Positions 1-9,148 of a DNA stretch of 64,000 nucleotides are shown piece by piece. The notes under the pieces are model-generated. The model did not search any database, was not told where the DNA came from, and saw nothing but the letters and a program-made list of their open reading frames with translations. The first letter of the stretch is position 1. Every line of letters starts with the position of its first letter. The translations under genes and the position numbers were made by a program. The DNA comes from Rhodocytophaga aerolata (GTDB lineage: Bacteria > Bacteroidota > Bacteroidia > Cytophagales > 172606-1): contig NZ_JAUKPO010000025.1 of NCBI RefSeq assembly GCF_030503435.1, positions 1 to 64,000 on the forward strand, in the 5' to 3' direction.

Positions 1-658
1 CTTCTCAGCACTACTTGCTAAGATGGTGGTTTTTACAAACCTAAAACTATTTTACTCGTAAACTAATCTACTTCGTATAAACTTTTACTTCCCTATCCCC
101 CCGCTTGCTAGACTCTCTTTCTCAAAAGGATTGCAAATCTAGCTGCTTTGTTTTAGGTTTCCAAATTTGTAAAGAAAAATATTTTATTCCTTTCCTTCCC
201 CTCTTTCCTTCGCTTCTCTTTCTCTTCAAACGGGCTGCAAACATACCCTACTTTTTGTTTTCCCCCAAATCCAATAAGCAATTTTTTTACACTTTTTTTG
301 CCTTGGCTCTCTTACCCTGGCCCCCCTGCCCCTCAGATGCCCGCTCGCTTCTCAAACGGGTTGCAATCCTACCCTACTCCTCTTACCTTTCCAAATCCTT
401 TAGCAATTATTTTTTCCTTCTCTTACATAATATGAAATTAATATAGAAAAGGGTTTCAAAAATAATACACTGTGTTTGTTAATGCAACAATTATGTCAAT
501 TTTTTCTTTTCTAGTATCTAGAATAAATAGCTCTTATTTGATTGTACATTACTTAAATGTTATCTCTGTCTAGCATAAGTTTTTATTAACTACATACTAT
601 AATAGAAAGTTTAGTACATAATTAAAACCTTGATAATGTTTTGTTTATACGTAGCAAT
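1..658. other. Non-coding left edge
   Basis: Apart from the tandem promoter array at 121-415 no gene is visible here. The sequence is pyrimidine-rich on the plus strand (many CT and T runs), and the only long open frame (105-446) runs through all three promoter modules, with a Phe/Leu/Pro/Ser composition that reflects those pyrimidine runs. The part from about 420 to 658 is AT-rich and has no recognised site. Confidence 0.6.
121..415 (-). promoter_or_regulatory. Array of three tandem leftward promoters
   Basis: Three diverged copies of one roughly 65-bp module each contain a full Bacteroidota vegetative promoter on the minus strand. In minus-strand terms the -33 TTTG and -7 boxes are: TTTG (162-165) with TAGATTTG (134-141); TTTG (266-269) with TATGTTTG (238-245); TTTG (392-395) with TAGGATTG (364-371). 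The spacer is exactly 20 nt in all three. The start of the predicted transcripts is also conserved (GCA, then two to three C, then TTTGA). All three point off the left edge of the window, so the driven gene is not visible. Repeated strong promoters with a shared leader suggest a stable-RNA (rRNA) operon or another highly expressed unit, but that is inference. Confidence 0.75.
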
Positions 659-666
659 TAGCTTTG
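659..666 (+). promoter_or_regulatory. Possible -7 element for the LpxH-like gene
   Basis: TAGCTTTG matches the Bacteroidota -7 consensus TAnnTTTG. The -33 match is poor: the nearest TTTG (640-643) is only 15 nt upstream. If used, transcription would start only about ten bases before the TTG start codon at 683. Confidence 0.35.
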
Positions 667-682
667 TATCAAAACCAAGCTA

Positions 683-1531
683 TTGAAAACTCACTTTAAG
701 ACTATTGTTATTTCGGATGTACATTTAGGCACTTCCGGATCTAAAGCCAAAGAATTAACGAACTTTTTAAAGCAGCATACCTGCGAAAAGTTAATTCTGA
801 ACGGAGACATCATTGATGGATGGCAACTAAAGAAATATGGGACCTGGAAAAAGAAGCATACCCGTTTTTTTAAACGTGTCCTTAAAATGATTGAAGAACA
901 TAATACTAAAGTGATCTATATACGTGGAAACCACGATGATTTCTTAGACCAAATTCTTCCGTTAAAAGTGGGTAACTTTTCTATTCAACGGGATTATGTG
1001 CTTAAAAGTGGTAATAAAAAATACTATGTAACGCATGGCGATATATTTGATTCTATTACTACAAAACTCAAGTGGATTGCTAAACTTGGCGATATAGGGT
1101 ATACTTTTTTATTGTGGGTAAATAAATTATATAATAATTACCGCACCACCCGTGGACTTCCTTACTATTCTTTATCGCAAATGATAAAGTTAAAAGTTAA
1201 GTCGGCTGTATCTTATATTTCCGATTATGAAACTCAACTTGCAGAAGTTGCCCGCGTCAAAAATTGTGAGGGTATTATTTGTGGCCATATTCACCAGCCG
1301 GCTATTAAACAACTGGATGATGTACTCTATTTAAACTCTGGTGACTGGGTAGAATCCCTCAGTGCATTAGTACAGGATGAAGATGGGGAATGGGACTTGA
1401 TTTATTATAATGAAACGCATACCTCAGCAGCATACAGTGAAGAAGAATTGGATGAGCTTACAGAAGAGGAAGAACCCATTGACTTTATAAATCAGCTCAA
1501 TTTTCTCAATCGTTCCAAAAAAGTATCTTAG
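683..1531 (+). CDS. UDP-2,3-diacylglucosamine diphosphatase-like metallophosphoesterase
   Basis: A 282-residue calcineurin-like phosphoesterase of the LpxH/YbbF type, expected to cleave UDP-2,3-diacylglucosamine to lipid X in lipid A synthesis at the inner face of the membrane. The metal-binding motifs are all present and in order: SDVHLG (D12, H14), GD (41-42), GNHDD (82-86), HGD (118-120) and GHIH (201-204). The C-terminal 30 residues are strongly acidic. The start codon is TTG: an in-frame stop lies at 659-661, no ATG or GTG sits between, and the first catalytic motif begins only ten residues in. It stands alone, convergent with the next gene. Other phosphoesterases share these motifs, so the exact substrate is inferred from family resemblance. 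Confidence 0.75.
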   Translation: MKTHFKTIVISDVHLGTSGSKAKELTNFLKQHTCEKLILNGDIIDGWQLKKYGTWKKKHTRFFKRVLKMIEEHNTKVIYIRGNHDDFLDQILPLKVGNFSIQRDYVLKSGNKKYYVTHGDIFDSITTKLKWIAKLGDIGYTFLLWVNKLYNNYRTTRGLPYYSLSQMIKLKVKSAVSYISDYETQLAEVARVKNCEGIICGHIHQPAIKQLDDVLYLNSGDWVESLSALVQDEDGEWDLIYYNETHTSAAYSEEELDELTEEEEPIDFINQLNFLNRSKKVS

Positions 1532-1542
1532 CCTCTCACAAA

Positions 1543-2781
1543 TTATGCGAGTTCACGGTTCTGAACCATGGAAGGTTGAAAGAATAAATTCCGGAGTTTG
1601 ATCAACCAAATACTGGAAACCAGAAATAAACCTATGGCTACTACTAATACAGCAGGATAATTATTGGTTACAATCCAGATGAAAGCTACAGTGCAACTAA
1701 TTCTGGCAAACTCGGCTACATACACCCATTTTCTCAATTCAAACAAAGCTCCACAGTTTACAATGGCTGCTACAATAAGTATAGCGGATATAGCTTTCAT
1801 GGCCATAGGCATTTGTTCTGCTTTAAAAAGAAACACAGCTGCACCTGCTACAGTAAACAGATATTGAAAGAATACATAATAATTTAACTTATGCGGTACC
1901 GGCGTATCGTATTTTTTATATAATGTTCTGTCAACTTCTGATACTGCCATCCTGCCGCCTAAGTAGTCGGGGCGCCAACCTGGCGGCATAAATAAGACTT
2001 TTAGTTTATCTTTCCAGTTGGGGACTTGCTTTAATAAGGTGAGCATATCAACAAAATGCTGCAAGTTTGCCCATACTGGGTTCCAGCTATTAAGCGGTTT
2101 GGTAATTCCATAGATTGGTTCTTCTTCCTCCTCCTGAAACGTACCAAACATTCTATCCCAGATAATAAAGGTACCTCCATGGTTTTTGTCAATGTATTTG
2201 GGATTAACGCCGTGATGCACCCGGTGATGGGAAGGCGTATTTAAAATGTATTCCAGCCAGCCTAGTTTATGGATAGCTTTGGTATGAATCCAGAACTGGT
2301 ACAACGTAACAAAGGAAGAAACAGTAACAAAGAGTAACGTATCAAATCCAATAAAAGCCAGCGGAAGATAAAAGGCAAACGAAAATACTTTTTGTAACCA
2401 GCCTTGCCGTAAAGCTACCGACAAGTTGTATTCTTCACTTTGATGATGTACGACATGACCACCCCAGAATAAATTAATTTCGTGGCTGTACCGGTGAAAC
2501 CAATAATAGAAAAAATCCACAGCAACAAATAAAATAATACCTGTTAGCCAGTTGGTCGGAATTTGAAAGAATGCATAGTTCTCATAGCAGAACTGATAGA
2601 TAGCTACAACGAATAACTTCATAAACACCCCTGTTACCTGCTCGCCAATACCGCAGCTGATATTGGTTATGGCATCGTTCAGCCGGTATAGCTTCTGGTG
2701 GCGGAACCGTTCAACCAGTAACTCTACACCTATCAGAATAAAAAATATAGGAATAGATAAAACAATAGGATTCGGGTTCAT
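1543..2781 (-). CDS. Sterol desaturase / fatty acid hydroxylase superfamily membrane protein
   Basis: A 412-residue polytopic membrane protein of the di-iron fatty acid hydroxylase superfamily. The histidine clusters are HRYSH (96-100), HVVHH (109-113) and HRVHH (186-190), embedded between hydrophobic segments, as in integral membrane hydroxylases and alkylglycerol monooxygenase-like proteins. The C-terminal third (about 300-395) adds four more hydrophobic stretches. Members act on lipid substrates with O2, but the substrate here cannot be read. The gene follows the hypothetical gene at 2808-3929 by only 26 nt on the same strand, so the two are probably cotranscribed. Confidence 0.8.
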   Translation of the reverse strand: MNPNPIVLSIPIFFILIGVELLVERFRHQKLYRLNDAITNISCGIGEQVTGVFMKLFVVAIYQFCYENYAFFQIPTNWLTGIILFVAVDFFYYWFHRYSHEINLFWGGHVVHHQSEEYNLSVALRQGWLQKVFSFAFYLPLAFIGFDTLLFVTVSSFVTLYQFWIHTKAIHKLGWLEYILNTPSHHRVHHGVNPKYIDKNHGGTFIIWDRMFGTFQEEEEEPIYGITKPLNSWNPVWANLQHFVDMLTLLKQVPNWKDKLKVLFMPPGWRPDYLGGRMAVSEVDRTLYKKYDTPVPHKLNYYVFFQYLFTVAGAAVFLFKAEQMPMAMKAISAILIVAAIVNCGALFELRKWVYVAEFARISCTVAFIWIVTNNYPAVLVVAIGLFLVSSIWLIKLRNLFFQPSMVQNRELA

Positions 2782-2807
2782 CGTACATAGTATTTTACTC
2801 TAGTAAG

Positions 2808-3929
2808 TTAGTAAAATTTCCGTTCTACTACTTCAATAAAACTATCTACTTCTTCACTTTTCATGTCCCAGCCATACTTAGCGGCATATTTTTCCTTCAA
2901 CAGGCTACTGGCTGTTTGATAATCCTGGCACTGATCTATTTCTTGTAAAGCCTGGTTAAATGCGGTACCATCTCCTTTAAATAATGCATTTATAAATAAA
3001 AACCGTTGATTCAATGAAATGGCACTTTTAATATCTTGTATACGGGTTTTTTGAACCTTGTCTAGTAGCGTGGGTTTAGGTTCTTGCTTCAGGCGGTCAT
3101 TTAAGGTTACTTGCTCGCGCATAAATTTCTCATGCAGGCTGGCTGCTTTCACCTGGTCACTCACTGGTTTTACTGGCTCAGCTGGTATGGGTGGCGTAGG
3201 TGTAGTTACAGGAGAATTATTTACGGCTTTTACAAACTGCTCAATATCTACTCCGAAATTATTTACGACTGGTGCCACTGGTTTTTGTTCTACTGGTGCC
3301 GGCGTTTCAAGTAAATCTTCTTTGTAGACAGGTATCTTTCTGGAAAAAACATCCAGGTACTGATCTGGTGATTCTAGTTCATCCCTTCTTTCCTGGCATA
3401 CTTCTTCCAGTACACGCAAGGCTTGATTAACAGGCAACTCTTGATCAGCTACACTAGTTAGTCTATTAAGAAAAGAAGTTAAGAGGCTCTTATTAATCTG
3501 AATATATTTAGCTACCTCCTGCAATTGAGAAATATTGATGGTAAACCCTTCTTTCCGGATCAGTTGTGCAAAAAATTCCTGAGGGGCCAACAACAAAACC
3601 AGGGTAGATTTTACAGCATAGTTCACCAGCGGCTCCAGATGCTCACGCCGGATGGCTATATGCTTAGACACGGTGTTCATAAATTGTTGCAAGGCCTCTT
3701 TTACTTCATACGCCTGATAATCGAAGTAGGGGCTTTGCAGCTTGGCTGTTTCTTCCTGCCAGCTGGTGAACAGATGTTGTAGCACAAACATATTTACCTG
3801 GCTTATTTCGGTAAATGTAAGTATCTGCTTACCCTGCATGAGTTCATGAGCAGAAAAAAAATCTGCAACCACTTTTCTGGCATACGCCTTACTATAATTT
3901 TCTAAAGCTAACTCCTTTAGTTTACTCAT
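2808..3929 (-). CDS. Conserved hypothetical protein, proline-rich linker
   Basis: A 373-residue soluble protein that I cannot assign. It has a mainly helical N-terminal part (about 1-205), a low-complexity Pro/Val/Thr-rich linker (about 208-265) and a compact C-terminal domain (about 290-373) that begins with RIQDIKSAI and includes NQRFLFINALFKG. The C-terminal segment resembles a short domain I associate with uncharacterised Bacteroidota proteins. There is no signal peptide or membrane segment. It lies directly upstream of the fatty-acid-hydroxylase-like gene on the same strand. No function is proposed. Confidence 0.6.
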   Translation of the reverse strand: MSKLKELALENYSKAYARKVVADFFSAHELMQGKQILTFTEISQVNMFVLQHLFTSWQEETAKLQSPYFDYQAYEVKEALQQFMNTVSKHIAIRREHLEPLVNYAVKSTLVLLLAPQEFFAQLIRKEGFTINISQLQEVAKYIQINKSLLTSFLNRLTSVADQELPVNQALRVLEEVCQERRDELESPDQYLDVFSRKIPVYKEDLLETPAPVEQKPVAPVVNNFGVDIEQFVKAVNNSPVTTPTPPIPAEPVKPVSDQVKAASLHEKFMREQVTLNDRLKQEPKPTLLDKVQKTRIQDIKSAISLNQRFLFINALFKGDGTAFNQALQEIDQCQDYQTASSLLKEKYAAKYGWDMKSEEVDSFIEVVERKFY

Positions 3930-4076
3930 TCGCTGAATTTTGATCTGTTACAGTTGATTATGAAAATCTCAATAGGTATTGCACGAAGGCAAAGAATACA
4001 CCCTGCTTGCTCTCCTTTGCAAAGAAGAATTTTTAAATGCAGATGTATTTCATTTGTTTTGTAAAGTTATCAATTT

Positions 4077-4397
4077 ATGTCAAAACTTATTATACGCAAT
4101 CTGGCCAATAAAAGCATTCCATTAACATCCAATAAAAGTTTATTAAAGCATATACAGGATGACTATATTGACTGGATGCATGCGTGTGGGGGCAAAGGAA
4201 GATGCACCACCTGCCGAATTCGAATATTAGCAGGAATGGAAAACATAAGCCCGTTTTCGGCTGCCGAACTAAAATTCAAAAATCAGGGAAGATTAGTAGA
4301 GAATGAACGGTTAACCTGCCAGAGCTATGCCTATGGCGATATACTCGCAGAAGTTCCACCCGAATGCCAGCTCCCACATATGCACTATATTAAATAA
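4077..4397 (+). CDS. 2Fe-2S ferredoxin
   Basis: A 106-residue ferredoxin. The cluster ligands are C37, C43, C46 and C81 (C-x5-C-x2-C ... C), which is the adrenodoxin-like spacing rather than the C-x4-C of plant ferredoxins. The pattern CGGKGRCTTC is clear. It is a small electron carrier in the cytoplasm; its redox partner cannot be read. It is followed 68 nt later by thymidine kinase on the same strand. It lacks the FAD/NADH-binding region that the Na+-pumping NqrF subunit carries, so it is not the missing nqrF. Confidence 0.85.
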   Translation: MSKLIIRNLANKSIPLTSNKSLLKHIQDDYIDWMHACGGKGRCTTCRIRILAGMENISPFSAAELKFKNQGRLVENERLTCQSYAYGDILAEVPPECQLPHMHYIK

Positions 4398-4446
4398 GCT
4401 GACTAGTTAATAATGTATACCAAAGATTTTCAAAATTTTTTACGCG

Positions 4447-4454
4447 TAAATTTG
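4447..4454 (+). promoter_or_regulatory. Possible -7 promoter element for tdk
   Basis: TAAATTTG followed by CA is a perfect TAnnTTTG box, but no TTTG lies at the right distance upstream. Transcription from here would begin within about ten bases of the tdk start codon at 4466, giving a nearly leaderless mRNA. Confidence 0.4.
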
Positions 4455-4465
4455 CAAATTCCTTT

Positions 4466-5074
4466 ATGTTTATAGAACCTCATCTGGGAAGGTATCAGCA
4501 AGGAAGAATCAGCCGGACTGGCTGGATTGAAGTAATTTGTGGGTCTATGTTTTCTGGAAAAACAGAAGAATTGATCAGGCGGCTGAAGCGGGCACAAATT
4601 GCTAAACAAAATGTAGAAATTTTTAAACCTGCTATAGACACCCGGTATCATGATATAGATGTGGTTTCACATGATGCCAACTCTATCCGGTCTACGCCTA
4701 TTTATGCTCCCCACGAAATGATTTTACTGGCTGGCAACAGTGATGTGGTAGGGATTGATGAAACACAGTTTTTTGATGAAGGAATTGTAGAAGTATGCAT
4801 ATCATTAGCTAATTCCGGAAAGCGCGTAATTGTAGCAGGCCTGGATATGGATTTTCAGGGTAAACCTTTTGCCTGTGTGCCTGCCTTAATGGCTGTAGCA
4901 GAATTTGTAACCAAAGTGCATGCTATTTGTGCCGTTTGTGGAAGTGTGGCTTCTTTCTCTTATAGACTGGTTCCTTCTAAAGAAAAAGTATTGCTAGGCG
5001 AAACTGAAAGTTATGAAGCCAGATGCCGTCGATGTTTTAACGAAGGCATGGCAAAAAGCAATCTAAAATATTGA
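4466..5074 (+). CDS. tdk: Thymidine kinase
   Basis: A 202-residue type II thymidine kinase that phosphorylates thymidine to dTMP in the salvage pathway. Walker A is GSMFSGKT (26-33). The catalytic glutamate lies in DETQFFDE (E99). Four structural zinc cysteines are visible (C155, C158, C187, C190). The C-terminal lasso-type thymidine-binding region with its conserved tyrosine is present just before the last cysteine pair. Length fits the family. PorZ follows after 17 nt on the same strand. Confidence 0.95.
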   Translation: MFIEPHLGRYQQGRISRTGWIEVICGSMFSGKTEELIRRLKRAQIAKQNVEIFKPAIDTRYHDIDVVSHDANSIRSTPIYAPHEMILLAGNSDVVGIDETQFFDEGIVEVCISLANSGKRVIVAGLDMDFQGKPFACVPALMAVAEFVTKVHAICAVCGSVASFSYRLVPSKEKVLLGETESYEARCRRCFNEGMAKSNLKY

Positions 5075-5091
5075 ATAAGCCGTGACAGCTC

Positions 5092-7401
5092 ATGCGTAGC
5101 ATATTTCATCGTAAACTGGTAAAAAGTACTCTTATACAATTTATAGGATTGTTAAGCCTAGTACTTCTTGCTTTTACTAGTCTGGCACAGGATATTCCGA
5201 TAGGCTCCTGGCGTACACATCTATCGTACCGTAGTGTTTCTACCCTGGCTCTTACACCTGGAGAGATTTATGCCGCCTCCGCTACTGGTTTTTTCTCTTT
5301 TGACAGAAATACCTCCAGCAGCACAATTCTTTCCCGATCAGATGGTTTCAGTGATACAGAAGTTTCGCAAGTAGCATATAATGAGACCACTCAAACCTTA
5401 CTTGTTGCTTACCGCAATGGCAATATAGATTTACTACAAAACAACACCATTACTAACATAGATGATATTGCTACGTCGGCAGATATAGCCAATAAACAAA
5501 TCAACCATATTTATTTTGCCGGTAATCTGGCTTATTTATCTGCCAACTTTGGCGTAGTTGTGCTAGATATACAGCGGCAGGAAATCCGTGAAACTTATAG
5601 AAACATAGGGGCTAATGGAAGTAACCTAGCGGTAAATGCCAGTACTATTACCAGTAACACTCTGTTTCTGGCTACAGCTCGGGGAATACTAGCGGCTCCT
5701 GTTACTGGCGTGAACTTATTGGATTTCAGTAACTGGCGAAGATATGGGCTCGCTGAAGGCATTCCATCTGTATTAAGTAATTCCATTGCCAGCAGGGGTG
5801 AGCAGGTATATGCCAGTTTAGTAAACGAGGGGGTCTATTTTTTTGAAAATGGAAACTGGCAAAAAGTAAATATGCCCAGTATTACTCAGGTAAATTCTAT
5901 ACAGGCTTCCAATAATACGATACTCATTTCTGCGCAAGGTAAAATAGTTAGTATAGCTGAGAACAACCTTATACAGGAAATTGTACATCCATTAATACTT
6001 AATCCGCAGAAAGCAATTTATGATGAAACAGGTAAGTTGTGGATAGCCGATGCCACCAATGGACTTATAAGTAATTATGCGGGAGAATTTCAATCGTTTA
6101 TTCCCAACGGGCCTGCTAGCAGTAGCACCTGGAGCTTAGCAAGCTACAATAAAAGTATAGTGGCTTTATCTGGCGGATTCACTTCCGGTTCTTTTTTACC
6201 ACTCAACCAGACTTCTGGCTTTTCTGTGTTCACCTCAACTGGCTGGGTAAATTATACCAGTACAAGTAATGAGCCTGCTTACCGCATTCCGCCGGTTAAA
6301 GATCTGGTTTCAGCGGCCTATAATTCAACAGATAATAAATTGTATATAGGTTCATTTGGCGAGGGGTTACTGGTAGCCAATGCGGATGGAACTTTTGAAA
6401 CGATAAATGCTAGCAATTCACCTCTGCAACCAAACACCGATGGAAGCTTAGCCATTACCGGTTTAGCGGTAGATGCCGCAGGAAATACCTGGATAACTAG
6501 TTTTGGAGCGGCTGCAGATCAACCTTCTTTATACGTAAAAAAAACAGATAACACCTGGCAATCCTATATCTTCAATAATACAGCTGCCCGTCGGCCCTTG
6601 TCAGTACTTGTAGATGATAGTAATTATAAATGGATACGTCTGGCACCTCCTGGGGGGGGCATTTGGGTATTTGATGAAAAAGAAACAAGAAGCCGCTATT
6701 TATCTACTGTGCTTGGGCAAGGAGGCCTGCCAAGTAACACAGTGAATGCCCTGGTCAAAGATAAGGAAGGTCAGGTATGGGTGGGTACAGACCGGGGAGT
6801 AGCCTTATATTTTAATCCATTTTCCGTTTTTAATAGTATGGCTTTTGATGCGTTAACACCTATTTTTGAACGGCGGCCTTTGTTAAGTAATGAAGTAGTC
6901 AGTGCCATTGCCATAGATGGGGGAAACCGCAAATGGATTGGTACACGAAATGGAGTATGGCTTTTCAATGCAGATGCCACTGAACTGATCCATCATTTTA
7001 CCACGCAAAACAGCCCTTTGCTATCTGACAACATTCTGGATATTGCTATTCAACCGGCTACTGGAGAAGTATTTATAGCTACTGATAAAGGGCTTATTTC
7101 TTACCGGGGCAGTGCTACAGAAGGAGAAGCCACCCATACCCATGTAAAAGTTTTTCCAAATCCCGTCAGACCCGATTTTACCGGATTAGTGGGTATCTCT
7201 GGGCTTGTGAACAATGCCCTTGTTAAAATTACAGATATAAGTGGGCGGCTAGTATACCAAACGCGGGCACAAGGAAGCACCGCCGTATGGAATGTACAGG
7301 ATTATACTGGCCGCAGGGCCGCCACCGGGATTTACCTAATCTACAGTTCCGATGCTGAAGGGAATGAGACCCTGGTGACGAAAATGGCCGTTATTGAATA
7401 A
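5092..7401 (+). CDS. porZ: PorZ-like type IX secretion system protein
   Basis: A 769-residue exported protein with an N-terminal signal peptide ending near residue 33 (LAFTSLAQ then DIP). The bulk is two beta-propeller regions with repeated 'two-component regulator propeller' blades (for example VWVGTDRGVALY and KWIGTRNGVWLF). The last 85 residues form a type A type IX secretion tail (VKVFPNP, then GRLVYQ and ATGIYLI). This architecture matches PorZ, the surface component that takes part in cargo attachment in the T9SS of Porphyromonas. The GSWRTHLSY opening after the signal peptide is typical as I recall it. It lies just upstream of recO, an arrangement I recall from other Bacteroidota. Plain propeller proteins with T9SS tails are the main alternative. 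Confidence 0.75.
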   Translation: MRSIFHRKLVKSTLIQFIGLLSLVLLAFTSLAQDIPIGSWRTHLSYRSVSTLALTPGEIYAASATGFFSFDRNTSSSTILSRSDGFSDTEVSQVAYNETTQTLLVAYRNGNIDLLQNNTITNIDDIATSADIANKQINHIYFAGNLAYLSANFGVVVLDIQRQEIRETYRNIGANGSNLAVNASTITSNTLFLATARGILAAPVTGVNLLDFSNWRRYGLAEGIPSVLSNSIASRGEQVYASLVNEGVYFFENGNWQKVNMPSITQVNSIQASNNTILISAQGKIVSIAENNLIQEIVHPLILNPQKAIYDETGKLWIADATNGLISNYAGEFQSFIPNGPASSSTWSLASYNKSIVALSGGFTSGSFLPLNQTSGFSVFTSTGWVNYTSTSNEPAYRIPPVKDLVSAAYNSTDNKLYIGSFGEGLLVANADGTFETINASNSPLQPNTDGSLAITGLAVDAAGNTWITSFGAAADQPSLYVKKTDNTWQSYIFNNTAARRPLSVLVDDSNYKWIRLAPPGGGIWVFDEKETRSRYLSTVLGQGGLPSNTVNALVKDKEGQVWVGTDRGVALYFNPFSVFNSMAFDALTPIFERRPLLSNEVVSAIAIDGGNRKWIGTRNGVWLFNADATELIHHFTTQNSPLLSDNILDIAIQPATGEVFIATDKGLISYRGSATEGEATHTHVKVFPNPVRPDFTGLVGISGLVNNALVKITDISGRLVYQTRAQGSTAVWNVQDYTGRRAATGIYLIYSSDAEGNETLVTKMAVIE

Positions 7402-7504
7402 TTCTATCCATCTTGCAGCAGAACCTCAGCCGGCAATTATATGTTTTACCTTAGCAGTAAGCCACGTATTAGCTTATTTGCCATTTTAATCAGCACTTTA
7501 TACC

Positions 7505-8191
7505 ATGCTTCATAAAACCAGAGGGATTGTTATTAACTATATTAAATACCGGGAAACTTCTATCATAGTAAAAATATATACAGAAGAATTTGGCATACAA
7601 ACCTATATTGAAAATGGGGTACGAAGTGCAAAATCTAAAAATAAAATCGCCCTGTTCCAGCCTCTTACCCTACTGGACCTAGTGGTGTACCACAGAGATA
7701 CCGGAGATATTTTCCGTATTTCTGAGATCAAATGCCATACCGCCTTTCAGACACTTCCCTACCATTTTATTAAGTCAGGCATTGCAATTTTTATGACAGA
7801 AGTTCTGAATAAAACCCTGAAAGAGGAAACACCTAACCACGATATGTTCCAGTTTTTGCTTACCTCCATCTTATACTTGGATCATCATGAGAAAGGGTAT
7901 GAAAACTTCCCTATTCAATTTCTGCTAAAACTAAGCAGGTACCTGGGTTTTGCGCCACAAGAATCGGATGAAATACTGGATCAGGTCGGAGCCATACGAA
8001 TATATGCAGCTACAGATGAGGAAAAACAGGCCTTGAATAGTTTAATTATAAACCGCTACAATGAATATGTAGCTGTATCCAATACTATCCGCCGGCAGAT
8101 ACTGGAATATGTCCTTCGTTTTTATAGCCTGCACGTAGAAAATTTTGGTGAAGTACGTTCATTGCAAATATTGAAAGAAATTATGATCTAA
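7505..8191 (+). CDS. recO: DNA repair protein RecO
   Basis: A 228-residue RecO, the mediator that helps load RecA onto SSB-coated single-stranded DNA in the RecFOR pathway. The N-terminal OB fold is recognisable (RGIVINYIKYRETSIIVKIY, residues about 6-25), followed by a helical C-terminal domain. The start is the ATG at 7505. It lies 103 nt after porZ with no terminator visible between them, so it may share the upstream transcript. Confidence 0.9.
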   Translation: MLHKTRGIVINYIKYRETSIIVKIYTEEFGIQTYIENGVRSAKSKNKIALFQPLTLLDLVVYHRDTGDIFRISEIKCHTAFQTLPYHFIKSGIAIFMTEVLNKTLKEETPNHDMFQFLLTSILYLDHHEKGYENFPIQFLLKLSRYLGFAPQESDEILDQVGAIRIYAATDEEKQALNSLIINRYNEYVAVSNTIRRQILEYVLRFYSLHVENFGEVRSLQILKEIMI

Positions 8192-8248
8192 TCTCTTCCA
8201 ATATTTACCGTTGAGAGGAATAGTTTCTCTAAACTGAGAAAGATTATT

Positions 8249-8788
8249 TTACTTTACTTTGTCTATTGCTTTTTTTAGCTGCTCTTTGGTCATTTTGCTG
8301 CGGCCTTCAATATTCAATTTCTGAGCTTGTTTGTATAGCTCTTCTTTTGTTTGTTTGGTTGAAGCTTCAGTTTTTACTTCTTCTATAGCTTTTATTACTG
8401 CTTTAGAGTAGGCAATATGTTGTTCGCCTGTTTTAGAACCTTTTACTTTAGCTGTTTCTGCCTCTTTCCTTTCTTCATCGGATAGCTTATCCCAAACCTT
8501 TTTTGGTAAGTATCTTTTGGTTTTACCATTTTGCCTGGCCTGTGTTTTACCATCTTTTGTTTGCCACTCTTGTTTTGTCCATTCCTCCAAAGAGTGCGCT
8601 GCCTTATCTTTTTTCTCTAGATAGCTGCCTCCTTGTTTTTCATATTCTTTTACCAGCAGCTGACTTTTACGGGCCGACCATTGTCCAGGCTTTCCGCCTT
8701 TATCAGATTTCAGCAGCTCTTCTTTAATTTTCTCCCGGAGTTCAGGTTTATCATACTTTGCTTCTGTAGCATTGTTTGTTGTAGCCAT
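8249..8788 (-). CDS. DUF5872-like protein with SAP/Rho-N-like C-terminus
   Basis: A 179-residue, highly charged (Lys/Glu-rich) soluble protein. The first part (about 10-105) carries GGKPGQWSARKSQLL and TKRYLPKKVWDKLS, which resemble DUF5872. That fold has no established function that I know of. The last 35 residues (KEELYKQAQKLNIEGRSKMT...) look like a short helix-extension-helix of the Rho N-terminal/SAP kind that often binds nucleic acid. It is convergent with recO. A nucleic-acid-associated stress protein is a guess only. Confidence 0.6.
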   Translation of the reverse strand: MATTNNATEAKYDKPELREKIKEELLKSDKGGKPGQWSARKSQLLVKEYEKQGGSYLEKKDKAAHSLEEWTKQEWQTKDGKTQARQNGKTKRYLPKKVWDKLSDEERKEAETAKVKGSKTGEQHIAYSKAVIKAIEEVKTEASTKQTKEELYKQAQKLNIEGRSKMTKEQLKKAIDKVK

Positions 8789-9148
8789 AGCTTCTGCAGT
8801 TGTTTCTAATACAAGAACTAAAAAAGGCTACAGAGGTTTAGAATTTTGCTTTCTGTTCATCTTGATATATATAGTTTTTGTTGTCAAACATATCTCCAAG
8901 ACGCTGAGCCTACTTTTTCCTAGTAATTTATAGTTCATAGGTGATTTTTATATGTTAATTTTGGCTAAATTTTTCAATTGCTGCTCTATAGGCCAAGCTA
9001 TAAAATACAGGCAATATGCTTAAACAAAACTTTTAACTAATTGTTAATCAATGAACTGTATAAGTAAATATCTTTTTAGCTTTAATTATAGCTGTTCCTC
9101 TATGCCTACTATCTATTTGCAGTTCAGAAAATTGTAGACGACGTGAAA
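8789..9148. other. Divergent intergenic region
   Basis: About 360 bases between the leftward DUF5872-like gene and the rightward PAS kinase. It is AT-rich. It holds a minus-strand -7 box TATGTTTG (plus coordinates 8885-8892) that could serve the leftward gene and a plus-strand TAATTTTG (8956-8963) that could serve the kinase. Neither has a good -33 TTTG at the right spacing. No other structure is seen. Confidence 0.4.

Noticed and set aside
105-446. 113-codon open frame at the left edge
   Set aside because: It runs through all three copies of the promoter module, is composed mainly of Phe/Leu/Pro/Ser from pyrimidine runs and has no recognised domain; the DNA is better explained as regulatory.
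4077-4397. Ferredoxin gene considered as the missing nqrF
   Set aside because: Only 106 residues with a 2Fe-2S domain; no FAD- or NADH-binding region.
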